A stretch of 64,000 nt of DNA from Methylomonas methanica MC09 (GTDB lineage: Bacteria > Pseudomonadota > Gammaproteobacteria > Methylococcales > Methylomonadaceae). The notes under the pieces are model-generated. The model worked only from the letters and a program-made list of their open reading frames with translations, was not told where the DNA came from and searched no databases. The translations under genes and the position numbers were made by a program. Location of the stretch: NCBI RefSeq assembly GCF_000214665.1, contig NC_015572.1, positions 1,240,001 to 1,304,000 on the forward strand. Reading direction: 5' to 3'. Shown piece by piece: positions 53,930-63,244 of this stretch. Position 1 is the stretch's first letter. Each line of letters opens with the position of its first letter.

Positions 53930-55038
53930 AAAAACGTTTGGTTGTCTCCGCAGTTAATTTTACCGAGGGCGGTCCATTAACGGCATTGCGTGATTGTTTA
54001 TCGGCGGCAAATTCGTCGTTGTCGGATGATTGGGAGATTATTGCTCTGGTTCATGATCGCCGCTTATTCGATATTCCGCCGGTGAAGTTTATTGAGTTTC
54101 CACGATCGAAATTTTCTTGGTCAAGTCGTTTGTATCATGAATTTTGGCAGTTTCACGCGTTGTCACTTGAATTGAAGCCGGAGGTTTGGCTTTCGCTTCA
54201 CGATATATCCCCACGAGTCAAAGCCGCGAGGCAGGTCGTTTATTGTCATAATCCGGCACCTTTTTATCAGCCCCGGCTTTTAGATCTCTGGTGGGAGCCA
54301 AGATTTTTGTTGTTTACGCTTTTTTACCGCTATTTGTATCGTTTTAATATTCATGCCAATGATTTGGTTGTGGTGCAGCAAGATTGGATTAGGCAAGAGT
54401 TCAAGCGTATGTTCAATGTTAAAAACGTGCTGGTCGCCCACCCCGTTCTTGCTAACCAAACATTAAGAAAACCGAATAATTTCAGAAAAAAACCGGGGGT
54501 TTTTCTTTATCCGGCATTGCCGAGAGTATTTAAGAATTTCGAAGTGCTCTGCGAAGCGGCCCGGGTTCTGTGGCAACGCTTAGGCGATGTATTTGAGGTT
54601 AGATTGACCTTACTGGGCGATGAATCCAAATATGCCGCTTACATTAAATCGCATTATGCCGATCTTCCCGTTATTAAGTTCATTGGGCGACAAACTGCCG
54701 AGCAGATGGTGCGGCATTATCAAGAAGCCGATGCGGTGGTATTCCCGTCGCGATTGGAAACCTGGGGGTTGCCTATTTCCGAAGCCGAAGAGTTTGGCAA
54801 ACCGATTATGGTTGCCGATTTGCCGTATGCGCATGAGTCGGTTGGCGATTATGAGCAAGCCGTGTTTTTTAATCCGCTCGATTTCCAACAATTAGCCGCG
54901 ATTATGCAGGCTTATTTACAAGGTGAGCTTAAGTTCAAGTCACATTTTCAATCACCCGTTTCATCCCCTTTTGCGCCTAACTGGGAGGCGCTTATTGGTA
55001 GGGTGGTAGGCGAAACCGAACAGGAAAACGTTTTATGA
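53914..55038 (+). CDS. GT4-family glycosyltransferase
   Basis: A 374-residue GT-B glycosyltransferase. VVSAVNFTEGGPLTALRDCL opens the N-terminal domain. The C-terminal donor-binding part has LYPALPRVFKNFEVLCEA, LTLLGDES, IKFIGRQTAEQM and the EX7E-like block ADAVVFPSRLETWGLPISEA. The start at TTG 53914 overlaps the acetyltransferase gene by 16 bp. The stop overlaps the next ATG by 4 bp. Base composition shifts back towards higher GC from here to the end of the locus. Confidence 0.88.
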   Translation: MAKGLKKRLVVSAVNFTEGGPLTALRDCLSAANSSLSDDWEIIALVHDRRLFDIPPVKFIEFPRSKFSWSSRLYHEFWQFHALSLELKPEVWLSLHDISPRVKAARQVVYCHNPAPFYQPRLLDLWWEPRFLLFTLFYRYLYRFNIHANDLVVVQQDWIRQEFKRMFNVKNVLVAHPVLANQTLRKPNNFRKKPGVFLYPALPRVFKNFEVLCEAARVLWQRLGDVFEVRLTLLGDESKYAAYIKSHYADLPVIKFIGRQTAEQMVRHYQEADAVVFPSRLETWGLPISEAEEFGKPIMVADLPYAHESVGDYEQAVFFNPLDFQQLAAIMQAYLQGELKFKSHFQSPVSSPFAPNWEALIGRVVGETEQENVL

Positions 55039-55781
55039 TTTCAATATCGGTTGTCAGTCACGCCCAAGCCGGATTAGTGCACCTGCTGTTGTCCGATCTA
55101 GCCGGAATTAGCCGTGAAACCAATTTTGAAGTCATTTTAACCAAGAATATTCCGGAACAATTGCCGTTTGCCATTGATGCATATCCTTTCTCTATCAGAG
55201 TGATAGAAAACCAAGCCCCTAAAGGGTTTGGCGCCAATCATAATCAAGCATTTATCAGTGTATCTGGCGCGTACTTTTGTGTTATGAACCCAGATATCAG
55301 GTTGACAGAGAATCCTTTTCCAAAGTTGCTGCCTATTTTAAGAAACGAAAATGTCGGAATCGTTGCTCCGCAGGTAATGAGTACTAACGGGGCAATTGAA
55401 GACAGTGTCAGGCGGTTTCCTACGCCGCTCGGTTTAATCGCTAAATTGTTCGGACTTAGTGACGGCCGTTATGCCGTTCCACCGAATGGGAAATCCTATC
55501 AGGCTGATTGGGTTGGCGGCATGTTTATGTTGTTTCGTTCCGACATATATAGACTCTTGCATGGTTTTGACGAGTCCTATTTTCTATATTACGAGGATGT
55601 CGATATTTGTACCCGCATGTGGAAAACGGGGTGGAAGGTTGTCGCCAATCCCGAGGCTTCAGTCACACACGATGCTCGCCGCACTAGCCGGCATGACGTG
55701 CGTTATATTAGATGGCACGTTGAAAGCATGGCCCGTTATTTCATTAAACACTGTTGGTGTTTGCCGCGTACTTCACGCTGA
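55035..55781 (+). CDS. GT2-family glycosyltransferase, WbbL/rhamnosyltransferase-like
   Basis: A 248-residue family 2 glycosyltransferase. GFGANHNQAF and YFCVMNPDIRL hold the nucleotide and metal sites, DWVGGMFMLFRSD and GFDESYFLYYEDVDICTRMW follow, and the end VTHDARRTSRHDVRYIRWH is typical of the WbbL group that includes rhamnosyl- and fucosamine transferases. It would act at the inner membrane face on the lipid-linked glycan. It is coupled to the previous GT4 gene by ATGA. Confidence 0.88.
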   Translation: MISISVVSHAQAGLVHLLLSDLAGISRETNFEVILTKNIPEQLPFAIDAYPFSIRVIENQAPKGFGANHNQAFISVSGAYFCVMNPDIRLTENPFPKLLPILRNENVGIVAPQVMSTNGAIEDSVRRFPTPLGLIAKLFGLSDGRYAVPPNGKSYQADWVGGMFMLFRSDIYRLLHGFDESYFLYYEDVDICTRMWKTGWKVVANPEASVTHDARRTSRHDVRYIRWHVESMARYFIKHCWCLPRTSR

Positions 55782-55793
55782 TTACATTAGGTA

Positions 55794-57071
55794 GTGAAGA
55801 TGAAATGCATGAAAGACAGTGTTAACGCTAATACGCTATGGAGCTTGTTTGGAGGCGGAGTTCCTGCATTGGCAGGCTTGGCTGCTATCCCGCTCTTAGT
55901 GCATTTACTGAATGTGGAGCGGTTTGCTTTGGTTTCACTGCTGCTGTCTTTTAATCTGTTTTTCTTTGTTTATGATGTTGGCCTGACACGTACAATGCAT
56001 TTCATGGCGCCCAAAAAAGTTTACCTGACTATGGAGGGGGCGGGGCGCTTGGTAACAAGCTGTTTGTTTGTAGGTTTATTGATCGGGCTGGTATTGACGC
56101 TTTTTTTTAGCTGGGTAAGTCCGCTGTTAGTGTTAAATTGGCTCAATGTCGATACAAGTATGAGGCAGGAGGCCATTCCGGCGTTTCAGATAACATCCGT
56201 CGGCATTATGCCGGCATTATTAATAAACGTTCTAAAAGGTAATTTAGAGGGTAGGCAGCTTTTTCGATCCGCGAATATTTGTAAAATTATATCCGGCGTC
56301 AGTCTCTTTATATTTCCAGTAATTGCAGCATGTTATTCAGATAAATTATTCGTAATAGCTTGGGCTATTCTTATATCAAGAGTATTAAGTTTTTTGGTAT
56401 ATGTAAAGCTTACCTTCTCAAGGTTCAGTCTCGCGCATATCAGAATGCATTGGGGGGATAGTAGGAAAATTATAAGATATACGTTTTGGGCGGGTATTTC
56501 AGGGTTTTTTGCTACTTTATTTATTTATGGAGATCGTTTTATTGTCGCCGGCTACATCGATACAACTTCACTGGCGATATACATCACAAGTCAGGATGTA
56601 TTGATTAGATATTTGTTGGTTCCCTGGTCGATAGCCATTGTGCTGGCACCTTTTTTTGCCTCGGAAAATTTGGATGCAATTGCTTTTACAAAAGCTTATT
56701 CGACTGCGATTATAAATATATCCATCCTTACTTTAGGCTTTGTTTGTGTCGCAATTAGTTTGCTATTTTTTGCCGTTCCGATATGGTTGAATGCGGATTT
56801 GGTTAGTATAACGAGGCAACTCGGTAGTATATTAATGATCGGAGTGGTTTTTGCCGCTTTTTCACAATTACCGCTTATTTATTTGTATGCTAAAGGTCAA
56901 GCTAAATTATTAAGTGCTATCTTCATAGGGGAGGGTTTTCTTTATCTGTTAATTGCCCCTTTTATATTTGACGAGTTTGGCGTGATCGGAGCTGCCTGTG
57001 TTTGGTCGGTCAGGCTGTTTTTAGAATTGATGTTGCTTAGTTATTTTTCGCATAGGTTATTGCGGTTATGA
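55794..57071 (+). CDS. wzx: Wzx-type O-unit flippase
   Basis: A 425-residue integral membrane protein with about twelve hydrophobic helices, of the Wzx/RfbX polysaccharide transporter superfamily. The N-terminal ANTLWSLFGGGVPALAGLAAI and the pattern of helices with few charged residues are typical. It flips undecaprenyl-linked repeat units across the inner membrane. The start GTG 55794 or the ATG 6 bp later are both possible. It overlaps wzy by ATGA, so flippase and polymerase are made together. Confidence 0.86.
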   Translation: MKMKCMKDSVNANTLWSLFGGGVPALAGLAAIPLLVHLLNVERFALVSLLLSFNLFFFVYDVGLTRTMHFMAPKKVYLTMEGAGRLVTSCLFVGLLIGLVLTLFFSWVSPLLVLNWLNVDTSMRQEAIPAFQITSVGIMPALLINVLKGNLEGRQLFRSANICKIISGVSLFIFPVIAACYSDKLFVIAWAILISRVLSFLVYVKLTFSRFSLAHIRMHWGDSRKIIRYTFWAGISGFFATLFIYGDRFIVAGYIDTTSLAIYITSQDVLIRYLLVPWSIAIVLAPFFASENLDAIAFTKAYSTAIINISILTLGFVCVAISLLFFAVPIWLNADLVSITRQLGSILMIGVVFAAFSQLPLIYLYAKGQAKLLSAIFIGEGFLYLLIAPFIFDEFGVIGAACVWSVRLFLELMLLSYFSHRLLRL

Positions 57072-58093
57072 TAAGTTTTAAGACGGCCAAAGCTCGGATT
57101 TTGTTAAAATACCTGTCTTTTTTGGGGTTGGGAGTCATAGCCGCTGTGTTATGTCAAACAGCCTCAAAAGATTGGTGGACTTACAGTAGTCACCTATATG
57201 GCTATTATAGTGTTCATTCAAGCTGGGAAGAAATGTGGCAATCTTTCTCTGTTTTAAAGGAGCCCTTATATTTTTTTCCGGCGAAATTTTTTGGTGAACT
57301 GCTAAGTTTTTCGGTCTTTATAGCCATTACCACTGTTACGCTATTGGTAGTCAAATTACATTTTTTAACGAAAATAGTTGATAACGTATGGGCGGCCTGT
57401 TTTTTCTACGGCAGTTTGTATCTGTTTCTATTCGAGGGTACTGTATTACGAACTGCTTTTGCGACAGCACTTATTTTTCCGGCATTTTATTGCCTGCAAA
57501 AAACTAACGTAACCGGTAGTCTGTTTTTGGTGGTATTGGCAACACAAATACACTTGACATCGATAGTGTTTTTTTTGATGTATCCACTTTATTTTTGTCG
57601 CCGAATTAATTGGCTGGTATTTGTTTTTTTTGCTATTTCTCCATTTTTAGTTCTTATGAATTTTTCTATTTACGATATGCTGTTTCAAGTCGTAAATGTT
57701 TTTACCGATAAGTATCAGATATATGCAATTGAAAAAGACCTTACACAACAAAACTCTACGGGCTTATTTTTTTTCTTTATCGGTTTTTTTTATCTAATTA
57801 TATTAATTCTTGTTTATTTCCTGCGGGTATCGTTGTTGACGGATCCGTTTAAATTGATGCTGCTTTCATTATCCATGTTAGGCGTGATTGCAATGTGCAT
57901 ATTACATGATCATGTGGCGGTCGCGGCTCGATTTGGCGAGCTTTTATTGATTTGCGTTGTGCCCTTACTGAGTTGGTTGTTACTGTATTTTAACGAGCAC
58001 AACATGAAATATTACCAACGTGCATTAATATTAACTTTTTGCAGTTATGGCATAGCTAGATTTGTATATCTCTTTCCGAGTCTGATTTTTTAG
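57068..58093 (+). CDS. wzy: Wzy/EpsG-type polysaccharide polymerase
   Basis: A 341-residue membrane protein with about ten helices and an EpsG-like pattern: DWWTYSSHLYGYY near the N-terminus, GTVLRTAFATALIFPAFYCL near 131, and ATQIHLTSIVFFLMYPLYF near 157. It would join repeat units in the periplasm. Wzy proteins vary widely in sequence, so the call rests on topology, on these blocks and on the coupling to wzx. No Wzz chain-length regulator is seen in the window. Confidence 0.8.
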   Translation: MISFKTAKARILLKYLSFLGLGVIAAVLCQTASKDWWTYSSHLYGYYSVHSSWEEMWQSFSVLKEPLYFFPAKFFGELLSFSVFIAITTVTLLVVKLHFLTKIVDNVWAACFFYGSLYLFLFEGTVLRTAFATALIFPAFYCLQKTNVTGSLFLVVLATQIHLTSIVFFLMYPLYFCRRINWLVFVFFAISPFLVLMNFSIYDMLFQVVNVFTDKYQIYAIEKDLTQQNSTGLFFFFIGFFYLIILILVYFLRVSLLTDPFKLMLLSLSMLGVIAMCILHDHVAVAARFGELLLICVVPLLSWLLLYFNEHNMKYYQRALILTFCSYGIARFVYLFPSLIF

Positions 58094-58188
58094 AGGATGC
58101 GATGCAAATTTTCCGTCAACCTACGATTTGACTGCTCCGAATAACACGATGCTGCTATATGCTTATTGGAGTCGGTTTTGGTTAGTTT

Positions 58189-59151
58189 ATGAATGATTTG
58201 GTCTTGGTCAGTGGTGCTAGTGGTTTTATAGGCGCTAATTTATGTGCTTTTTTGCTGCAAGCGGGGCACAAAGTTAGGCAGTTAAATCGCAAACGGTTGA
58301 ACACAGACGAGCCTCCATTTGTTATGGATTTAGCCAATGATCCCTGTCCATCGGGTCTACTTCAGAATGTCCATACGGTATTTCATCTGGCCGGCAAGGC
58401 CCATGCCGTTGCCGAGTCGGTAGGAGATGCCGCCGGATATTCTCAAATCAACACCGAGGGGACGCGAAAACTGTTGGAAGCGGCAAAACATGCGGGCGTG
58501 GAAAAGTTTGTTTACTTTAGTAGCGTTAAAGCCGTTGGCGATACCGATAGAGGGCCGATGGATGAATCGGTGAATTTGTCTGCCGATACGCCTTACGGGC
58601 AATCCAAATATGCCGCCGAACAACTGGTGTTACATGGGGGTTATGTCCCGCATCCGGTGGTGATTCGGCCCAGCATGGTTTACGGCAATAGCAAAAAAGG
58701 CAATTTGCCGCGGATGATTCAGGCGATTCGGCGCGGCGTGTTTCCGCCGTTGCCTGAAACGCATAACCGGCGATCCATGGTGCATGTGGAGGATGTGGTG
58801 CAAGCGGCCTTGCTTGCTGCTGAATTACCGCAGGCGGCGGGGCAAATTTATATTGTTACCGACGACAACGCTTATTCCACCCGGCAAATTTACGATTGGA
58901 TTAGAGCCGCACTGGGTAAATCGCCGCAAAATTGGCACATACCGATGCTTATGCTGACTGTTGCGGCCAAAACAGGCGACAGCGTCGGCCGCTTAACTGG
59001 CCGCCGCTTTCCGTTCGATAGTGACGCACTGGATAAATTGACCGGTTCGGCATGGTATTCCTCTGCTAAAATTCAGCGCGAACTGGGTTTTCGGCCCCGG
59101 CATTCGCTGCACTCTTCCATAGCGGACATTGTCCATTTTTTGAATATTTAA
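58189..59151 (+). CDS. wbpV: WbpV-like nucleotide-sugar C4 reductase/epimerase
   Basis: A 320-residue short-chain dehydrogenase of the extended NAD-epimerase type. NAD-binding SGASGFIGANLC is at 8-19; the catalytic YGQSK lies near 136-140 and the Ser in YFSSVKAVG near 110. HLAGKAHAV is typical of the WbpV subgroup, which reduces the 4-keto sugar made by WbpM to UDP-QuiNAc or UDP-FucNAc, the initiating sugar for WbpL. Its position directly before a WbpL-like and a WbpM-like gene copies the Pseudomonas O-antigen order and supports this call. Confidence 0.84.
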   Translation: MNDLVLVSGASGFIGANLCAFLLQAGHKVRQLNRKRLNTDEPPFVMDLANDPCPSGLLQNVHTVFHLAGKAHAVAESVGDAAGYSQINTEGTRKLLEAAKHAGVEKFVYFSSVKAVGDTDRGPMDESVNLSADTPYGQSKYAAEQLVLHGGYVPHPVVIRPSMVYGNSKKGNLPRMIQAIRRGVFPPLPETHNRRSMVHVEDVVQAALLAAELPQAAGQIYIVTDDNAYSTRQIYDWIRAALGKSPQNWHIPMLMLTVAAKTGDSVGRLTGRRFPFDSDALDKLTGSAWYSSAKIQRELGFRPRHSLHSSIADIVHFLNI

Positions 59152-59153
59152 TT

Positions 59154-60185
59154 GTGTTGTTTCATTTTGTTCTGGTTTTGCTCGCGTCATTTGTACTGAC
59201 GGGTGTTATCCGCCAGTATGCCCTGGCCCGTAAGGTTTTGGATATTCCGAATCAACGCAGTTCCCATAGCGTACCTACTCCCAGAGGGGGAGGGTTGGCT
59301 ATTGTGCTGGCTTTCGGTATGGCGTTGCTGTTGCTCAAATTCGGTCAACTTATCGACAGCCGTTTGTTGGCCCTATTTGGCGTTACTTTGTTGGTGGCCG
59401 GGATTGGCTTTTGCGATGACCATGCGCATGTGGCCGCGCGCTGGCGTTTGTTGATCCATTTGTTTGCTGCCGCCTTAGCCTTAAAGTTGCTGGGCGGTTT
59501 TCCGTTATTGCTGTTGCCTGCTCCGTTGGACCAGCTGACACACCGTTGGCTGATCGACATCAGCTGGTTGGGATATGTTATTGGAACCTTGTTATTGGTT
59601 TGGTGTTTGAATTTATTTAATTTTATGGATGGTACGGATGGAATCGCCGCGTCCGAGTCCTTATTTATGTCAATGGCTTTAGCCAGCTATGCCTACTATT
59701 TGGATCAAACGCTATTCTATATCTGCTTAAGCTTGGCTGCGGCGTCCTTGGGTTTTTTGGTTTGGAACTGGCCCAAAGCCAAGATTTTTATGGGTGATGC
59801 CGGCAGCGGTTTCATAGGGTTATGGTTGGGGTTATTAGTGTTGATGGCTGCGCAACAAGCGGCTGTTTTGCTGTATTGCGGATTGATTTTATTCGGTATT
59901 TTCATGGTTGACGCGTCCTATACTTTATATATGCGTTTTTTGACCGGTCAGAAATGGTATGACGCTCATTGTTCCCATACCTATCAACGTGCGGCTAAAC
60001 GGTACGGACATCTACGGGTGTTGCTAGCCTGCTGGCTAATCAATATAGGCTGGCTATTTCCGCTGTCGTTATGGGTCTTTGCCCATCCCGGTCATGCGTT
60101 AGCGGGGATGGCGGCAGCCTATTTACCGTTGATTTATTTGGCTCACCGATTCGGAGCCGGCCAAGCGGATTGGGTTAATTCATGA
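59154..60185 (+). CDS. wbpL: WbpL/WecA-type initiating glycosyl-1-phosphate transferase
   Basis: A 343-residue polytopic membrane enzyme of the MraY/WecA superfamily that attaches the first sugar phosphate to undecaprenyl phosphate. It shows the motifs SSHSVPTPRGGG near 36-47, GFCDDH (Mg-binding Asp pair), NLFNFMDGTDGIA, FMGDAGSGF and the cytoplasmic loop HCSHTYQRA. It starts with GTG 2 bp after the WbpV-like gene and overlaps the WbpM-like gene by 4 bp. By analogy it uses UDP-FucNAc or UDP-QuiNAc. Confidence 0.92.
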   Translation: MLFHFVLVLLASFVLTGVIRQYALARKVLDIPNQRSSHSVPTPRGGGLAIVLAFGMALLLLKFGQLIDSRLLALFGVTLLVAGIGFCDDHAHVAARWRLLIHLFAAALALKLLGGFPLLLLPAPLDQLTHRWLIDISWLGYVIGTLLLVWCLNLFNFMDGTDGIAASESLFMSMALASYAYYLDQTLFYICLSLAAASLGFLVWNWPKAKIFMGDAGSGFIGLWLGLLVLMAAQQAAVLLYCGLILFGIFMVDASYTLYMRFLTGQKWYDAHCSHTYQRAAKRYGHLRVLLACWLINIGWLFPLSLWVFAHPGHALAGMAAAYLPLIYLAHRFGAGQADWVNS

Positions 60186-62011
60186 CGATCAGATTTCGCT
60201 CCCGCACCTCTATATTCCTGCATGATTTGATGATGGTGCCGCTGGCTTGGCTGGGTGCCTATTGGTTGCGCTTTAACCTGGACGAGATTCCCGACGAATT
60301 TTTTTATTCGGCTTTATTGTTTCTGCCGGTTGTTATCGGCATACAGGTATCCGCTTTTTGGACCTTCGGTTTGTATCGCGGTGTTTGGCGATTTTCGTCA
60401 ATGCCCGATTTGATCAGGATCGCAAAATCTGTCTCCGCGGGAATTTTTTTCATTACAGGGATTCTGTTTCTTTACAACCGGTTAGAAGGCTTACCCCGCT
60501 CTGTAATACCGCTTTATATGTTGATTTTATTGGCATTATTATGTGTTCCACGGTTTGTGTACCGATTTTGGAAGGAGCGGGATATTGTTGAGCGGATTGG
60601 CTTGCGGGCATTGATTGTCGGCGCCGGTGCGGCAGGAGACATGCTGGTGCGCGACTTGTTATCCAATCCGAACAGCGGCTATATACCTGTCCTATTTGCC
60701 GATGATCAGGCCGGTAAATTAAATCGGGAAATTCGTGGGATCCGCGTGGCCGGCCGGATCGAGCAAATTCCTGCGTTAATCGAGCAGTGGGAAGTCGAAG
60801 TGGTGTTGATTGCCATACCTTCCGCGACCGACACGCAGATGCGCCGCATAGTGGAAATTTGCGAAAGCAGTAAGGTACGATTTCAAACCCTGCCATCGGT
60901 TAAGGAATTGCTTAGCGGCGCGGTGACCAAAGCCAGTCTTAGAAATGTTTCGATAACGGATATTCTGGGCCGCGATCCCGTGTGGTTGGATTGGCACGGC
61001 ATTCAAGCCAGTCTGCATGACAAAACCATATTGGTAACGGGCGGCGGCGGGTCTATTGGTTCGGAATTGTGTAAGCAATTGGCCAAAATTCAACCCCGCA
61101 ACCTGATTGTCTTCGATCAGTGCGAGTTTAATTTATACAAAATCGATGCGGAATTATCACGGCATTATCCGCAGCTACCGCATTTGGCAATTTTGGGCGA
61201 TGTGACTCAGGCATTAGCGGTACAGCAGATTATCGACTCGCAAAAACCGGACGTGATTTTTCATGCCGCGGCTTACAAACATGTGCCGCTATTGGAGGGG
61301 CAAGCAAGAGAAGCGGTGCATAATAATTTGATCGGCACCAAAATTGTTGCCGAGGCAGCTATCGCTTCCAATGTTGCACGATTTGTACTCATTTCGACCG
61401 ACAAAGCGGTAAATCCCACTAATGTGATGGGTGCCACCAAACGAGCGGCGGAAATTTTGTGCCAGAATCTGGATAAAGCCAGTAATACTCGGTTTACTAC
61501 TGTACGGTTCGGGAATGTGTTGGATTCCGCTGGCAGTGTAGTGCCGTTGTTTCGCGAGCAGATTCGTGCCGGCGGACCGGTTACCGTTACACATCCCGAT
61601 ATTACCCGCTACTTCATGACCATTCCCGAGGCCTGCCAATTGATTATGTTGGCTGAAACAGTGGGCAAGGGTGGAGAAGTGTTTGTGCTGGACATGGGGG
61701 AACCGGTCAAAATTGTGTATCTCGCCGAGCAAATGATTCGACTGAGCGGAAAAGTTCCCGGCAAGGATATTCATATTGAATTTGTCGGTTTGCGGCCGGG
61801 CGAAAAATTGTATGAAGAACTATTCCACCACGAAGAACAGCTAATGGAAACCGGCTATAGCAAATTACGGTTGGCCCAAGCGAGAGTTTACGAAGATGAT
61901 GTTTGGTCGAGTAACATTCGGGCGTTGACACAAGCGTGTCAAGAACCGGGACGGCACGACATTGTGCAGCTATTAAAACAATTAGTACCCGAATTCAAAT
62001 CGGACGTTTAA
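60182..62011 (+). CDS. wbpM: WbpM/FlaA1-like membrane nucleotide-sugar 4,6-dehydratase
   Basis: A 609-residue protein with four N-terminal membrane helices (about 10-110), a CoA-binding-like Rossmann domain (about 135-250) and a C-terminal dehydratase domain. The NAD site is VTGGGGSIGSELC near 283-295. The active site has STDKAVNPTNVMGATKR, where Met replaces the Tyr of ordinary SDR enzymes, the known WbpM trait. It converts UDP-GlcNAc to the 4-keto-6-deoxy sugar used for QuiNAc/FucNAc or bacillosamine-type sugars. It ends the locus, as in Pseudomonas. Confidence 0.93.
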   Translation: MTIRFRSRTSIFLHDLMMVPLAWLGAYWLRFNLDEIPDEFFYSALLFLPVVIGIQVSAFWTFGLYRGVWRFSSMPDLIRIAKSVSAGIFFITGILFLYNRLEGLPRSVIPLYMLILLALLCVPRFVYRFWKERDIVERIGLRALIVGAGAAGDMLVRDLLSNPNSGYIPVLFADDQAGKLNREIRGIRVAGRIEQIPALIEQWEVEVVLIAIPSATDTQMRRIVEICESSKVRFQTLPSVKELLSGAVTKASLRNVSITDILGRDPVWLDWHGIQASLHDKTILVTGGGGSIGSELCKQLAKIQPRNLIVFDQCEFNLYKIDAELSRHYPQLPHLAILGDVTQALAVQQIIDSQKPDVIFHAAAYKHVPLLEGQAREAVHNNLIGTKIVAEAAIASNVARFVLISTDKAVNPTNVMGATKRAAEILCQNLDKASNTRFTTVRFGNVLDSAGSVVPLFREQIRAGGPVTVTHPDITRYFMTIPEACQLIMLAETVGKGGEVFVLDMGEPVKIVYLAEQMIRLSGKVPGKDIHIEFVGLRPGEKLYEELFHHEEQLMETGYSKLRLAQARVYEDDVWSSNIRALTQACQEPGRHDIVQLLKQLVPEFKSDV

Positions 62012-62130
62012 TGCGCGCTTCGATTGCGTGTTATGTAAATGTAGTCGTTCAAGGCTGAACCAGACAGTCACGGATTTTATCGCGATGTTCGCCGGGTTTT
62101 ATCTGAACCGCTACATATTCTATGCAAGCA

Positions 62131-62622
62131 TTAATCAAAGACATCGCCCCAATCAGGTTCAGATATTGCTTCCGTGTTTTCGGTGGAAGCGGGTTCGGGT
62201 GTTGACGATGTGAGTTCTTCTTGGGATGACGTATGTTGAGATTTATTTTGCGAAGTCTCCTTGTTCTGATTAGGTAAACTAATTAAGTAATGATCCAATA
62301 GCTCACAAAGTTGATCATAAACAACATCGCTGGGTTTTTGCTTTAATAATTGATCAATGTATTGTTGTAAAAAGAGCTTTTCCGCGCTAATTAACTTGTC
62401 GCTGATCTCTTGAGCATCCTTTTCCGCCATATCGAATTGGCGTGCGAATTTTCTTGATAGTTTGTTTTTGCGGCTATTCTGCCTTTCCTTGATTTCGTTC
62501 AATAGTGTTTCAAGTTGCTGATGTTGCTTGCGTTTTTTGAACCAACTTAGCGCTAAAAAACTGATTATTGTCAGCAATACAAAAGTTGTTACCAATACGC
62601 TTGTGAACAATATCATTCGCAT
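62131..62622 (-). CDS. Hypothetical membrane-anchored protein
   Basis: I do not recognise this 163-residue protein. It has one N-terminal membrane helix (about 4-26) followed by a basic stretch (FKKRKQHQQL), a long charged helix likely to be coiled coil (30-110) and a low-complexity Ser/Thr/Glu tail (120-155) ending in EPDWGDVFD. The helix, followed by positive charges, suggests that the bulk is cytoplasmic. It is the last of three minus-strand genes of like architecture, 1 bp downstream of its neighbour, so it is probably part of one complex. Confidence 0.7.
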   Translation of the reverse strand: MRMILFTSVLVTTFVLLTIISFLALSWFKKRKQHQQLETLLNEIKERQNSRKNKLSRKFARQFDMAEKDAQEISDKLISAEKLFLQQYIDQLLKQKPSDVVYDQLCELLDHYLISLPNQNKETSQNKSQHTSSQEELTSSTPEPASTENTEAISEPDWGDVFD

Positions 62623-62623
62623 A

Positions 62624-63244
62624 TCAATCGTCCGTGGCGGGATGTAAAATGTTATGCTCGGTATCCTGAAATATCTTAAGCATTTTTTTTCGGCTATTCT
62701 CTAATTCCAGCGCGGTCTGATTGCCGCTGAAAACACGGGTATATTCGGCCGTGATTTCGTCTATGGTTTGCATCGCGGTATCCAATTGTCGTACTAATTG
62801 TTGATTAATTCGTTCAAGTCCTTGTCCGGAGCCAGACGGACGGTGAGGGACGTCATTAACAGGTGCTTGCAGGTTCGACAGCAGTTCGCAATACGGAAGG
62901 GATAGGTTGTTAATACACTTGTTGAGTTTGTTTAGCAACGACATTTCGCGTTGTAAGAAAAGTTTCAGGACTATTTGCATCAATGCGCGCTCGGAGTCGA
63001 TAACGTCTTTTAGTGTTTGCTCGATCGCTTGTTCATCCAAGCCGCATGTTTCGGAAAGCAGTTGGTGTAATGGTTTGTTCGTCAAAGAAGCCTGATCATT
63101 AAATTGGTTAATGAAATTGTCTATCGCCTGCATTTCTTGCTTCCTTTTCTTTCTAGACATAAATAGCATGCCTAAGGCTAACAATACCAAAACCCCCAGC
63201 GCTTCCGCCATGACTATTACCAGCGCAGTATCCACAGTCATCAT
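62624..63244 (-). CDS. Hypothetical membrane-anchored protein, helical
   Basis: An unrecognised 206-residue protein with a single N-terminal membrane helix (about 6-29), then the basic SRKKRKQEMQ, then mostly helical sequence with many Leu and Gln residues. It resembles the next protein in layout, and both contain a similar segment in the middle (LPYCELLSNL here, YDQLCELLDHYL there), so the two may be distant paralogues. ATGATG gives two starts; the first overlaps the upstream stop by 4 bp, implying coupling. No function is proposed. Confidence 0.7.
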   Translation of the reverse strand: MMTVDTALVIVMAEALGVLVLLALGMLFMSRKKRKQEMQAIDNFINQFNDQASLTNKPLHQLLSETCGLDEQAIEQTLKDVIDSERALMQIVLKLFLQREMSLLNKLNKCINNLSLPYCELLSNLQAPVNDVPHRPSGSGQGLERINQQLVRQLDTAMQTIDEITAEYTRVFSGNQTALELENSRKKMLKIFQDTEHNILHPATDD

